Shown here: in pieces, positions 38,521 through 47,358 of the stretch
Layout: each line of letters begins with the position of its first letter
Numbering within the stretch: position 1 is the stretch's first letter
Assembly (NCBI GenBank): GCA_015493225.1
Contig: WGDO01000025.1
Location: forward strand, 1 to 47,358
DNA: 47,358 nt
DNA from: Patescibacteria group bacterium
Lineage (GTDB): Bacteria; Patescibacteriota; Minisyncoccia; Moranbacterales; DUUL01
Reading direction: 5' to 3'
Notes under the pieces: generated by a model
The model's input: the letters and a program-made list of their open reading frames with translations, nothing else
Told to the model about the DNA's origin: nothing
Database searches by the model: none
Made by a program: the position numbers and the translations under genes

Positions 38521-38597
38521 GAAATTACAAATACTAGCATTGCCTACTACTCACTATCTACTGCTTTCTATTTACTATTCATTTTCTTTGCTCATTA

Positions 38598-40172
38598 TTA
38601 CTGTAGCATCGGCAAAAGACTAACACAGGTCATCTCTGGAGCTTTGGGTATCTCCATAATCTCTAAGATAGTGGGGGCAACATCACAGAGCATTCCCTGG
38701 GAGGTAGCAATCATTTCATCTTCACTTTTTTGACGATGATTGTCCGGGGTAACATACCACAGGGGAACTGGATTGCTAGAATGCTCTGTGTCTTTAGCGC
38801 CAGTTTTTAAGTTTATTAATTCTTCTACGTTTCCATGGTCAGCTGTAATCAGTAGGCATCCTCCAGTGCTTAAAATTGCTGGAATAACCTTAGATAAACA
38901 TTTATCCAAGCATTGAATTGCTTTAATAGAGGCCTCTTCATTACCGGTATGCCCGACCATATCAGCGTTGGCATAGTTTACCAAAATAAAATCATAGGTA
39001 TTTTCTTTGACTTTTTCAATTAAAGTTTGAGTTATTTCTGGAGCACTCATGTCAGGTAGCTGATCATAGGAGGGAACATTTTTTGACGGAATAACTATTC
39101 TATCTTCACCAGGGTAGGGGTCTTCTTTGCCGCCATTAAAAAAATAAGTAACATGAGCATATTTCTCTGTTTCTGCCAGGCGAAGTTGTTTTTTATTATT
39201 TTGAGAAATAACCTTACCCAGTGTCTCTGTAATATTATCAGGGGGAAAAGCAATCCCATCAACTTTTAGATTTGAATCATACTCAACCATGGAAACAAAA
39301 TAAGGTCTAACTAATTTAGTAGTTGGGGCAAACTTGTCAAAATTATCATCCGTAAAAGCCTGAGTAATTTGTTTAGCCCGGTCACTACGAAAGTTTATAA
39401 ACATTAAAGAATCATTATCTTCTACCAGGGCAACTGGCGTATTATTTTTATCCACCATAACCACCGGCTCAATATATTCATCAAACTTATCTTGACTATG
39501 TTGCTTTTTAATAGCTTCTTCAGCATCTTGTTCTTGGACACCAACTCCGGCAGTCATTGCCAAATAAGCCTTCTCCGTTCGGTCCCAATTTTTATTTCTA
39601 TCCATTGCATAGTAGCGACCAGCAATGGTGGCTATTTTGCCAATTCCGGTTTTTTTTATTTTTTCCCTAAGCTGTTTCAGAAATAAGAGACTACTGTCCG
39701 GAGCAGTATCTCGTCCATCGGTAATAATATGTAGATAAACTTCGTCAGCTCCTTGCTCCTTTGCAAGTTGGATTGCAGTTAAAAAATGATTAATATGAGA
39801 ATGTACTCCACCATTACTTAATAATCCCATAATATGAACCTTCCCATTTTTTTCTTTAGCTTGTTGGATAGCTTTTACCATTGCTGGGTTAGTGAAAAAA
39901 TCTCCTTTTTCAATGGCTAAATTTATTCGAGGAAAATTTTGATATTTTATTTGGCCACTACCTAGGGCTTGATGCCCAACTTCTGAATTCCCAACTTCTC
40001 CCCAAGGAACCCCAACAGACAAACCAGATGCCTCCAGTAATATCTTAGGATAAAATTTATTTAATTTATTTATGGTTGGTAGCTTTGTTTCCATAAAGGG
40101 ATTTCCGGTTGTCTCCATTGTTTCCCCCCAACCATCAAGCACCACCAAAACCACTGGTCTATATTTTGCCAT
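38598..40172 (-). CDS. gpmI: 2,3-bisphosphoglycerate-independent phosphoglycerate mutase
   Basis: 524 residues, near the usual 510. It converts 3- to 2-phosphoglycerate with two manganese ions. Alkaline-phosphatase-type metal motifs: VVLVVLDGWG (first Asp), PWGEVGNSEVGHQALGSG (the phosphoserine in NSEVGH), GGVHSHINHF, HIITDGRDTAPDSS, RYYAMDRNKNWDRTEKAY, NFRSDRAKQIT, DFILVNYANADMVGHTG and LLITADHGNVEE plus TEHSSNPVPLW. All metal-binding residues are visible. It is divergent from rny and shares its promoter region. Confidence 0.97.
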   Translation of the reverse strand: MAKYRPVVLVVLDGWGETMETTGNPFMETKLPTINKLNKFYPKILLEASGLSVGVPWGEVGNSEVGHQALGSGQIKYQNFPRINLAIEKGDFFTNPAMVKAIQQAKEKNGKVHIMGLLSNGGVHSHINHFLTAIQLAKEQGADEVYLHIITDGRDTAPDSSLLFLKQLREKIKKTGIGKIATIAGRYYAMDRNKNWDRTEKAYLAMTAGVGVQEQDAEEAIKKQHSQDKFDEYIEPVVMVDKNNTPVALVEDNDSLMFINFRSDRAKQITQAFTDDNFDKFAPTTKLVRPYFVSMVEYDSNLKVDGIAFPPDNITETLGKVISQNNKKQLRLAETEKYAHVTYFFNGGKEDPYPGEDRIVIPSKNVPSYDQLPDMSAPEITQTLIEKVKENTYDFILVNYANADMVGHTGNEEASIKAIQCLDKCLSKVIPAILSTGGCLLITADHGNVEELINLKTGAKDTEHSSNPVPLWYVTPDNHRQKSEDEMIATSQGMLCDVAPTILEIMEIPKAPEMTCVSLLPMLQ

Positions 40173-40206
40173 TTTTGTTTGTGTATTAATTAATTGGTAT
40201 ACCTGT

Positions 40207-40236
40207 ATTATAACATATAATTAATTTCTTTGACAA
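40207..40236 (-). promoter_or_regulatory. gpmI promoter
   Basis: On the minus strand: TTGTCA (40231-40236), 18 bases, TGT then TATAAT (40207-40212), an extended -10. It shares its -35 bases with the rny promoter on the other strand. Confidence 0.55.
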
Positions 40237-40258
40237 TTCTTTATTTAAAAGCTATACT
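40230..40258 (+). promoter_or_regulatory. rny promoter
   Basis: TTGACA at 40230-40235, 17 bases, TATACT at 40253-40258. The 5' leader to rny would be about 210 bases, long and without a visible gene. Confidence 0.7.
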
Positions 40259-40473
40259 AATAAAAGATGAGGTGTGGAAATCTTATCAAATAATTAGATT
40301 AATATAGACAGTGGTTGCCAGGTATTTGAGTGATATTTTTTTAAAAACAATCTTTCAACAAACTTATGAAATTTGATTTACAAACACAGATAAACAAGGC
40401 AAACTTTAAAATTTAATTTATGGTTTGTGGTGTTGAGTGGTCAAGAAATATCTAGAACTACTGAAAAAAAATA

Positions 40474-42000
40474 ATGAATACGTTAATGTTATTATCAGGA
40501 GGGGGAGCTCTCTTGGTTGGTCTTATCGCAGGTTATCTTTTGAGAAAAACCATTGCTGGTAATCAGGTCAATAGCGCTGAGGGTAGGGCAAAAAGATTAT
40601 TAGAAGATGCTAAAATTAAAACCAAGGAGCAGTTATTGGATGCTAAAGATAAAGGGGTTAAAATTTTAGATGAGGTTAAAAAAGAAGAACAAAAAAGGTT
40701 AAATAATTTACAACAAAAAGAAGATCGTTTAGAACAAAAGGAACAACATCTAGAGCAAAAGATAAATAAAATTGAAAAAGAGAAACATAATTTAAAAAGG
40801 AAGGCAAATGAAATAAAAAATATTCGAGAAGATATTTTAAAAGTAAAAGAACAGCAGGTGGAAAAATTAGAACGAATTGCTGGAATGAAAAAAGAAGATG
40901 CTCAAAAAGTTTTAATATCAGTGGCAGAAAAATTGCACAAAGATGAAATTACTAAGGCTTTGGCTTCTCTGGAACGTGACAAAAAAGAAACACTAGAAGA
41001 AGAAGCTAAAAATGTTATGGCTCTTGCCATGCAACGATATGCTGGTTCGCACAGTGCTGATACCACCACTACTACAGTTTCCATTGATTCCGATGAATTG
41101 AAAGGACGAATCATTGGACGAGAGGGGAGAAATATTAAGGCCATTGAAAGACTTACGGGGGCAGAAATTATTGTGGATGATACTCCGGAGGCCATTGTTA
41201 TTTCCGCTTTCAATCCTATCCGTCGAGAAACGGCTCGTTTAGCTTTGGAAAAATTATTAGAAGATGGACGAATTCATCCTACTAAAATTGAGGAAGCAGT
41301 GGAGTGGGCCAGGGATATGGTCTCCAAGAGAGCTAAAGAGGCTGGGGAGGCAGCAGTCTATGACGTAGGTATTGCTGGATTTGATCCAAAGCTAACACAA
41401 CTATTAGGGCGTTTACGTTATCGAACAAGTTTTGGGCAAAATGTTTTATTACACTCTCTGGAAGTAGCACACCTTTCTGGATTTTTAGCTTCTGAATTAG
41501 ACCTTGATGCCAATTTAGCTAAAAAAGCTGGATTATTACATGATATTGGAAAGGCTGTCGACGCTGAAGTCCAGGGAACTCACGTTGAACTAGGAATTAG
41601 TATTTTGAAAAAATTTAAACAATCAGATGAAATTATTGATGCAATGAAATCTCATCATGAAGATTATCCGTTTGAGAATAATTATTCTTTAATTATTGCT
41701 GCTGCCGACGCTTTAAGTGCTTCTCGTCCTGGAGCTAGAAAAGATACTTTAGAAAATTATCTTAAAAGATTAGAGGAAATTGAAGATACAGTCAATAGTT
41801 TTAGTGAGGTTGAAAAATCATATGCCATTCAGGCTGGTCGAGAAATTCGAGTATTTGTTAATCCCGATAAGGTTGATGATTTAGGAGCAATGAAATTAGC
41901 CAAATCAATCGCCGAGAAAATTGAAGAAGATCTAAACTATCCTGGAGAAATAAAAGTTAATCTTCTCCGCGAAACTAAGGCCGTAGAATATGCAAGATAA
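40474..42000 (+). CDS. rny: Ribonuclease Y
   Basis: 508 residues, typical of this membrane-anchored endoribonuclease that starts mRNA decay. One N-terminal membrane helix (LMLLSGGGALLVGLIAGYLL) is followed by a long coiled coil (about 30-190, full of E/K/Q heptads), a KH domain with the GxxG in GRIIGREGRNIKAIERLTGAEI, and an HD domain with LLHSLEVAHLSGFLA, AGLLHDIGKAVD and SHHEDYPFENNYSLIIAAADALSASRPGARK. It ends EIKVNLLRETKAVEYAR as usual. It lies next to glycolytic genes, whose enzymes contact RNase Y in Firmicutes, though that may be chance here. Confidence 0.97.
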   Translation: MNTLMLLSGGGALLVGLIAGYLLRKTIAGNQVNSAEGRAKRLLEDAKIKTKEQLLDAKDKGVKILDEVKKEEQKRLNNLQQKEDRLEQKEQHLEQKINKIEKEKHNLKRKANEIKNIREDILKVKEQQVEKLERIAGMKKEDAQKVLISVAEKLHKDEITKALASLERDKKETLEEEAKNVMALAMQRYAGSHSADTTTTTVSIDSDELKGRIIGREGRNIKAIERLTGAEIIVDDTPEAIVISAFNPIRRETARLALEKLLEDGRIHPTKIEEAVEWARDMVSKRAKEAGEAAVYDVGIAGFDPKLTQLLGRLRYRTSFGQNVLLHSLEVAHLSGFLASELDLDANLAKKAGLLHDIGKAVDAEVQGTHVELGISILKKFKQSDEIIDAMKSHHEDYPFENNYSLIIAAADALSASRPGARKDTLENYLKRLEEIEDTVNSFSEVEKSYAIQAGREIRVFVNPDKVDDLGAMKLAKSIAEKIEEDLNYPGEIKVNLLRETKAVEYAR

Positions 42001-42005
42001 AAAAA

Positions 42006-42030
42006 TAAAACGCGACTTGGTCGCGTTTTA
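42006..42030 (+). terminator. rny terminator
   Basis: AAAACGCGAC-ttg-GTCGCGTTTTA, a compact GC-rich stem ending in a T-rich run, seven bases after the rny stop. Confidence 0.88.
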
Positions 42031-42111
42031 TTTATAAACCTTTAAGTCTCCATTGTTAATATTTAAATTGATTAAGACACACTATTTAAGTTTATTTTTT
42101 TTAAAAATATT

Positions 42112-42139
42112 TTGTAGATGTGTAATATCGTGATATAAT
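42112..42139 (+). promoter_or_regulatory. Promoter of the SBBP/Ig-like protein gene
   Basis: TTGTAG at 42112-42117, 16 bases, TATAAT at 42134-42139, with TGA directly before it making an extended -10. The ATG follows 38 bases later. Confidence 0.6.
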
Positions 42140-42177
42140 AACACCATAAATCAAGTTTTCAAACAGAGTTTAAAATT

Positions 42178-45100
42178 ATGCGTGATATTATAAGACCAAC
42201 ACAGAAGAGAACACAAAAAGGAGCAATGAAAACAAATATAGAAAAAGGTCTTTCGGTTAAATCAAGTTGGCAAAGAATTTCAAACGAAGAAGGCCGTCAT
42301 AGTATGCCCAAGAAGAATAAAAACATTTGGAAGTATTTTCTAGGATTAGTAGTTATCGCCGCCGTCGCCGGTTCTTTTTTATATTCTAATACACTTCAAG
42401 AAAAAAAAGTTTCTCAATTTTTAACTTTAAAAACAGGGACTGAAAGAGCTATAATTTTAGACAATAAATCATCTTTACATATCCCTTTCATAAAAAATGA
42501 AGGACAAATAAATAATAAAGTAAAATATTACGCTTCCATATTTTCCGGCTCTCTATTTGTCACTGATAATTCTTTAACTTATTCATTTCAAAAAGATAAA
42601 CAAAAATTAGCTTTAGCTGAAAGTTTCGTAGATGTAAATGGTAAGGATATCGCTATTAAACCAGAAGGGCAAAATAGTTCTCAAACAAAAACATCATATT
42701 TTCAAGGAAAACAAGCTGAATGGAAATCAAATGTATCAACCAATGACTCTATTAGATTGGGAGAAATATATAACAGAATAGATGTTCATCTAAGGGCCCA
42801 TGGTGATAATGTGGAAAAACTTTTTGTGGTAGAAGATGGTGGAAATCCTGCTGATATTACTTTAAAGCTTGAAGGAGTAGATAAACTAGCCGTAACAGAC
42901 AAGGGAGAATTAGAATTAAACATGAAAGATCAAAAAGTACTTTTTACAAAACCAATAGCTTATCAGCTAGTAAAAAGTGACACAGAGCCAACTGAATTTA
43001 TAGATAAAATTAAAGCAAAAATAAAGAGTCTTTTTGGTAAAAAAAATCCAAAGTTAAAAAAGAAATATATTACCACTAGATATGCCCTAAAGGATGATAG
43101 TGCCTATGGCTTTCAGATGGGTAATTATGACAAGAGCCAACCTTTAATCATTGACCCTTTAATTTCCTCAACTTTTGTTGGAGGCACCTCTGATGAACAT
43201 TATGGCTATGATGATTTTGGAGGAAGAATCTATTTAGGACATAAGTCCATTACTCGGGATAGCAGTGGTAATGTTTATGTCATTGGACATAGCCAGTCCA
43301 ATGACTATCCAACCACCCTTGGAGTTGTAGATGATTCCTATAATGATTCCAGTTCATCTTTGCCAAATGATATTGTTATTTCTAAATTTAATAGTGGTTT
43401 AACTCAATTATTAGCTTCAACCTATCTTGGCGGAACCAGTGAAGACGAAGGCTCAGCTATTATTGTGGATGGTTCAGGTGTATATATAACTGGACTTACA
43501 AGATCCAATGACTTTCCCACAACTTCTGGTGTAACAGATATAACCTATAATGGAGGAAATAGTGATACCTTTGTTGCTAAATTAAATACAGACTTAACTC
43601 AACTAGAAGCCTCAACTTATATTGGTGGCAATGGTAAGGATTTTGGATATTCCCTGCTAAAGAGTGGGAGCAACATTTATCTAGTGGGAGATACCTACTC
43701 CAGCGATTTCCCTACTAGAACGGGAGCCTATGATAGTACCTTTTCAGGAAATAGTGATGGTTTTTTGATGGAGCTAACAGATGATTTAGTAACAATAAGT
43801 CATACCACTTTCCTAGGAGGAACAAGTGAAGATTTTTTAAGAATGATAGATTTTGACCATAATGGAAATATTGTTGCTGTCGGGTACACAAATTCAAGTG
43901 ATTTTCCTACAACCACCGGAGCCTATAATCAAACATTTAGCGGGGCGACAGATGCTTTCACCAGTATTCTTTCTTCAGATTTAAGCACTTTAACCGCTTC
44001 TACTCTAATTGGGGGAACAAATATTGAAAAAGCTTCTTCTTTGGTTATAGATTCTAATAATGATATTAACATTGCTGGAAATACAAATTCTACGAATTTT
44101 CCGGCTTCGGTTTACCAGACAAGTAATGCTGGAGATTATGATGGATTTATAGCAAAATTTAATAGTGATTTAACAACTTTGTCAGCATCAACATATATTG
44201 GCGGTAGCGGTCATGATGATATTTATGAAATTGCTGTAGATAGTAGTGATAATATTTATACTGTTGGACAGACTCGCTCTGATAATTATCCGATAACTTC
44301 ACATGCTTATGACCAAACTTTGGATGGGATATCAGATGCCAGTATATCCAGATTTAATTCTGATTTATCTACCTTGGAACACTCTACTTATTTTGGAGGA
44401 AGTGGCAATGTGGATTATATTTTATCAGCTGAACATTTAAATGCCGGCAGTTTGTTAATGGTTGGTACAACAGATTCTGGTGACTTACCCACTACTGCTA
44501 ATACTTATGATTCTACTTATAATGGAGGCAGGGATATGTTTGTTGCGGAAATAACAGATGATTTAACTTCAGCTACCGGTCCGGATCATATTGTGGTTAG
44601 AGATAATAGTGATAATAGTTCGGCAACTTTTACGGCTGGAACGCCCCAAACAATTAAAATTATAGTCAAGGATACTTCCGGAAATACGGTTACTTCGGTT
44701 AATGGTAATTATACTGCTCATTTAGAAGGGGCGTCTAATGGTCCTCATAATGATAACACCACTCACAGTATGGAGCCAGTTTGTAATGGAGTAATTTTTG
44801 GAAATGATATGACCTTAACTTTTACTAATGGAGTGGCTACTTGTGATGCAACTCTCTATGCTCAAGAAATAGCTTCAATTGATGGAGAAGTGGATATTAA
44901 TACTTTTACCTATGATTCTAAAAATAATATAAATTATGATTTGGATGCAACAATTAATCATAGCACAATTTCATATCCAGCTTCTAGTATTGACGCTCAA
45001 GTAAATCCAACCGTTGTCACGAATAATGTGACGGTTACGGTTTCTGCCAATGATGCCTATGGTAATATTTTAAATAATGATGGGGCTGGTAAGGCTGTTG

Positions 45101-47358
45101 TTGTAAACATTGCCGGAATAAATGTGCAGAGTTTAAACCAAACTGATAATGGTGACGGTACCTATACGGCAATTTACACTTCCAGTTCAACTGAAGGAGA
45201 AGATCAAATCACAGCTACTATAGATACAAATTCAGTTAGTTGGGATGAAGATGGAACAGCCGATGGAACTTTTCATCTACTGATAGTTAATCAAAGTGCA
45301 GACCATATGATTTTGCGGTATGAGAATCCAGTGGGCACTTATAATAATTCTCTGAATACCACTGCCGGTACAGCGGTAACTTTAGCGATAATGGTAGTTG
45401 ACCAATATGATAATCCCGTTGATGGTTACAACGGACATCATGTAGTAAAAATTACCGGTGCCAATAAATCTTTTTATGACAATCAGCCTACCTGTGGTAC
45501 AACAAGATTGGGAGATTGGATGAATCCAACTTTTACAAATGGAGTGGCAAAATGTACATTACACTTATATAAAGCGGAAAATATTGAATTAGAAGGAGAG
45601 GGAGATGAATATTCTACCAATTCTAGCAATAATTATGATCTGGATGTTGTTGTTAATCCAGCCAGTTTACATAATTTACAAATTATCGGAGATGATAATT
45701 ATACTGCCGGAGTTGGCAAAACAATAACTATCAGCGCTCGGGACCAATATGGAAATATTAGAACTGATTACACAGGCAGTCACAACATTACCTTTTCAGG
45801 AGCAAATATTTCCCGTAATGGAACCAGCCCCACAATTATTGATAATGGTGGCAATGCTATTAATTTTGGCTCAGCGACAACCCTAGATTTTATTAATGGA
45901 GAAGTTTCTTCAGTAATGACTTTATATAAAAGAGAGGATATGGAAATAGAACTTAATGATGGTAGTTATAACTCTACCGCTGATGAGCGATATGATTTAA
46001 ATGGGCATGTCAGTTCCACCGGCTCGGCTACAGCCAATGAAACAACAATTGAAGTATCTCAAGATCCAGCCGGTACTTGCGGAGCGGAGGCAGTTTATGC
46101 CATAGCCCGGGATATTTATGGTAATCAGTTAGAGTCGGGAGGAAATACAGTTGTCTTAAATATCACTGGAGCAAATCCCAATACGCCTACAATTATTGAC
46201 AAAGGGGACGGTTCTTATGTTGGTACTTATAGTCCGGCTAACGGTGGAACCGATGTTATTACGGGAACAATTGATGGCAATGCTATTCAAAAAGATACCG
46301 ATGGTACCAGCGATGGAACTTACAATTTAACTATTTCGGCCGGAGCGGGAAACACGAGACATTGGGATGGATCAGATTCAACTGATTGGCACGATGCAAA
46401 CAATTGGCAAGAAAATCTGGTACCGGATGCTTGTTCGACTGTGGAGCTTGATGGAAATATCGACGATTTGGCAACATATTATGAACCAACTTTAGATGTA
46501 TCAGGAGGAACTGAAGATATTGCCAATTTAAATATAGGTTTAAATAATAGTGCCAGTGCCGATCCTACAACCTTGATTGTTTCTTATGCGGATGAAACAC
46601 ACAAATTATATATTAGTCACGATGTACACATTGGAGGGCAAGGAATTTTGACACATTCTAGAAATTCAACAACCCAACAACATACTTTAAACCTGAACAT
46701 CGGAGGAGATTTAACCATTGATTCTGGTGGTCGTATCGATGTAACAGGAAAAGGAATTGATTATGTAGAGTCTTATGGAGGATATGGAATTCATGGACAA
46801 GTATATGGATCGATTGCTCAACCAACTGATGTTGGCGGAGGCGGGGCGATAAAAATAGATATACAAGGAGATTGTGTCTTGAATGGAGTTATTACTGCGC
46901 AAGGATTAAATACTTGGCCAAATTATCTTTGGAAATTGGCTGGAGGATCTATTTGGTTAAATGTTCATAATAATTTTTCTGGTACAGGAACTTTAAATGT
47001 TTTTGGGAGAGAAAGAGGGTCTTATCATGGTGGTAGCGGTGGAAGAATGGCTATTTATTACAAGGATAATAATTTTACGGGAACTATGAATGCCTATGGT
47101 TGTAAATATTATTCTTCACCAGAGGGATCTGCTGGAACAATTTACTTAAAAGACTATGACGAACCATTGGGAGAGTTAATTATTGATAATAATAATAGAA
47201 ATTTTAGAACAACCCCCCAATACGCTGACAATATGACCGAAGACAATAAAACCTTAGCCTATAAAAAAGTAACCGTAAATCATTATGGAAAATATTTAGC
47301 CAATGCCGGACCAACCACTCCAGTCACTGACAATCTTAATTTAGATAATCATGGACAA
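42178..47358 (+). CDS. Giant secreted SBBP and Ig-like repeat surface protein, 3' end missing
   Basis: 1727 codons, open to the window edge. A basic N terminus with one hydrophobic segment (IWKYFLGLVVIAAVAGSFLY, about 52-71) suggests export or anchoring. The next 230 residues (IPFIKNEGQINNKVKYYASIF...) match the domain that precedes SBBP repeats. Seven SBBP beta-propeller units follow at about 43168-44560 with a 63-65-residue period, each with ASTYIGG and a DFPTT-type strand. Several Ig-like/invasin-type domains fill about 44580-46340 (T.NG..T....LY...; TVTVSANDAYGN; LAIMVVDQYDNPV; ISARDQYGN). From 46345 a HWDGSDSTDWHDANNW module leads into a beta-helix-like stretch (GGDLTIDSGGRIDVTGKG). Likely an adhesin or cell-surface structural protein, possibly for host contact. 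Confidence 0.88.
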   Translation, partial: MRDIIRPTQKRTQKGAMKTNIEKGLSVKSSWQRISNEEGRHSMPKKNKNIWKYFLGLVVIAAVAGSFLYSNTLQEKKVSQFLTLKTGTERAIILDNKSSLHIPFIKNEGQINNKVKYYASIFSGSLFVTDNSLTYSFQKDKQKLALAESFVDVNGKDIAIKPEGQNSSQTKTSYFQGKQAEWKSNVSTNDSIRLGEIYNRIDVHLRAHGDNVEKLFVVEDGGNPADITLKLEGVDKLAVTDKGELELNMKDQKVLFTKPIAYQLVKSDTEPTEFIDKIKAKIKSLFGKKNPKLKKKYITTRYALKDDSAYGFQMGNYDKSQPLIIDPLISSTFVGGTSDEHYGYDDFGGRIYLGHKSITRDSSGNVYVIGHSQSNDYPTTLGVVDDSYNDSSSSLPNDIVISKFNSGLTQLLASTYLGGTSEDEGSAIIVDGSGVYITGLTRSNDFPTTSGVTDITYNGGNSDTFVAKLNTDLTQLEASTYIGGNGKDFGYSLLKSGSNIYLVGDTYSSDFPTRTGAYDSTFSGNSDGFLMELTDDLVTISHTTFLGGTSEDFLRMIDFDHNGNIVAVGYTNSSDFPTTTGAYNQTFSGATDAFTSILSSDLSTLTASTLIGGTNIEKASSLVIDSNNDINIAGNTNSTNFPASVYQTSNAGDYDGFIAKFNSDLTTLSASTYIGGSGHDDIYEIAVDSSDNIYTVGQTRSDNYPITSHAYDQTLDGISDASISRFNSDLSTLEHSTYFGGSGNVDYILSAEHLNAGSLLMVGTTDSGDLPTTANTYDSTYNGGRDMFVAEITDDLTSATGPDHIVVRDNSDNSSATFTAGTPQTIKIIVKDTSGNTVTSVNGNYTAHLEGASNGPHNDNTTHSMEPVCNGVIFGNDMTLTFTNGVATCDATLYAQEIASIDGEVDINTFTYDSKNNINYDLDATINHSTISYPASSIDAQVNPTVVTNNVTVTVSANDAYGNILNNDGAGKAVVVNIAGINVQSLNQTDNGDGTYTAIYTSSSTEGEDQITATIDTNSVSWDEDGTADGTFHLLIVNQSADHMILRYENPVGTYNNSLNTTAGTAVTLAIMVVDQYDNPVDGYNGHHVVKITGANKSFYDNQPTCGTTRLGDWMNPTFTNGVAKCTLHLYKAENIELEGEGDEYSTNSSNNYDLDVVVNPASLHNLQIIGDDNYTAGVGKTITISARDQYGNIRTDYTGSHNITFSGANISRNGTSPTIIDNGGNAINFGSATTLDFINGEVSSVMTLYKREDMEIELNDGSYNSTADERYDLNGHVSSTGSATANETTIEVSQDPAGTCGAEAVYAIARDIYGNQLESGGNTVVLNITGANPNTPTIIDKGDGSYVGTYSPANGGTDVITGTIDGNAIQKDTDGTSDGTYNLTISAGAGNTRHWDGSDSTDWHDANNWQENLVPDACSTVELDGNIDDLATYYEPTLDVSGGTEDIANLNIGLNNSASADPTTLIVSYADETHKLYISHDVHIGGQGILTHSRNSTTQQHTLNLNIGGDLTIDSGGRIDVTGKGIDYVESYGGYGIHGQVYGSIAQPTDVGGGGAIKIDIQGDCVLNGVITAQGLNTWPNYLWKLAGGSIWLNVHNNFSGTGTLNVFGRERGSYHGGSGGRMAIYYKDNNFTGTMNAYGCKYYSSPEGSAGTIYLKDYDEPLGELIIDNNNRNFRTTPQYADNMTEDNKTLAYKKVTVNHYGKYLANAGPTTPVTDNLNLDNHGQ

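Noticed and set aside
1-47358. Recoded TGA (Gly) as in Gracilibacteria/Absconditabacteria
   Set aside because: TGA ends credible genes such as 7145-7885 and does not interrupt conserved genes. Core genes read through with the standard code.
1-47358. CRISPR array or tRNA/rRNA genes
   Set aside because: Repeats are palindromic spacer families without regular spacers, and no cloverleaf or rRNA-like segment was recognised by eye. A tRNAscan-SE and Infernal run would settle this.

Overview
The window looks like a chromosome segment of an ultra-small, low-GC Candidate Phyla Radiation bacterium (Patescibacteria, most like the Parcubacteria side). The clues are an AlaRS that lacks the C-Ala domain, long spacers full of AT-rich palindromes, a giant SBBP/Ig-like surface protein, many lineage-type hypotheticals and a streamlined set of information genes. 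TGA is used as a stop (for example at the end of the 7145-7885 gene), so this is not a TGA-recoded Gracilibacteria-type genome. No tRNA, rRNA or CRISPR array was recognised.

Layout. 1-4133: holA, an N-formylglutamate amidohydrolase-like gene and gatB. 4134-7885 is an accessory stretch: a REP-associated (RAYT) transposase, a DUF4143 ATPase, a Nudix hydrolase and a HExxH protein, punctuated by three copies of the transposase 3' end. 7938-14328: alaS, tyrS and pheS with small hypotheticals between. 14400-20250 is a second accessory stretch rich in broken genes: a DUF333-like pseudogene, a Cys-rich membrane protein, a truncated CopG antitoxin, a Fic protein with an operator-like leader, a peptidase S51-like gene, and fragments of pheS, the S51 gene and a Nudix gene. 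20246-31240: HD hydrolase, a znuCB-like ABC pair, pheT, pyk, rnhB, a SpoU methyltransferase, khpA, trmD and ftsW/rodA. 31731-35349 (minus strand): topA and dprA. 35744-42000: a COG2426 membrane protein, the glycolysis genes tpiA, fba and gpmI, and rny. 42178 to the end: the first 1727 codons of a secreted SBBP/Ig-like protein that runs off the window.

Themes. (1) pheT has a nucleotidyltransferase-like domain of about 165 residues inserted in frame in its B5 domain. (2) At least five palindromic or short repeat families occur between genes and also in frame inside genes (alaS, pheT three times, trmD, the RAYT gene), much like the protein-invading palindromic elements known from Rickettsia. The RAYT gene carries its own presumed REP targets inside its coding sequence. 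(3) Accessory genes are repeatedly bordered by duplicated ends of a neighbouring core or mobile gene (pheS 3' end, RAYT 3' end, S51 5' end), which suggests one recurrent insertion route. (4) Several regulatory layouts are readable: consensus promoters with 16-18 nt spacers, a divergent gpmI/rny promoter pair sharing one -35 region, a pyk promoter embedded in a terminator, a structured khpA leader, and a repeated operator ahead of fic.

All functions come from reading motifs and family resemblance by eye. No database search or folding program was run.
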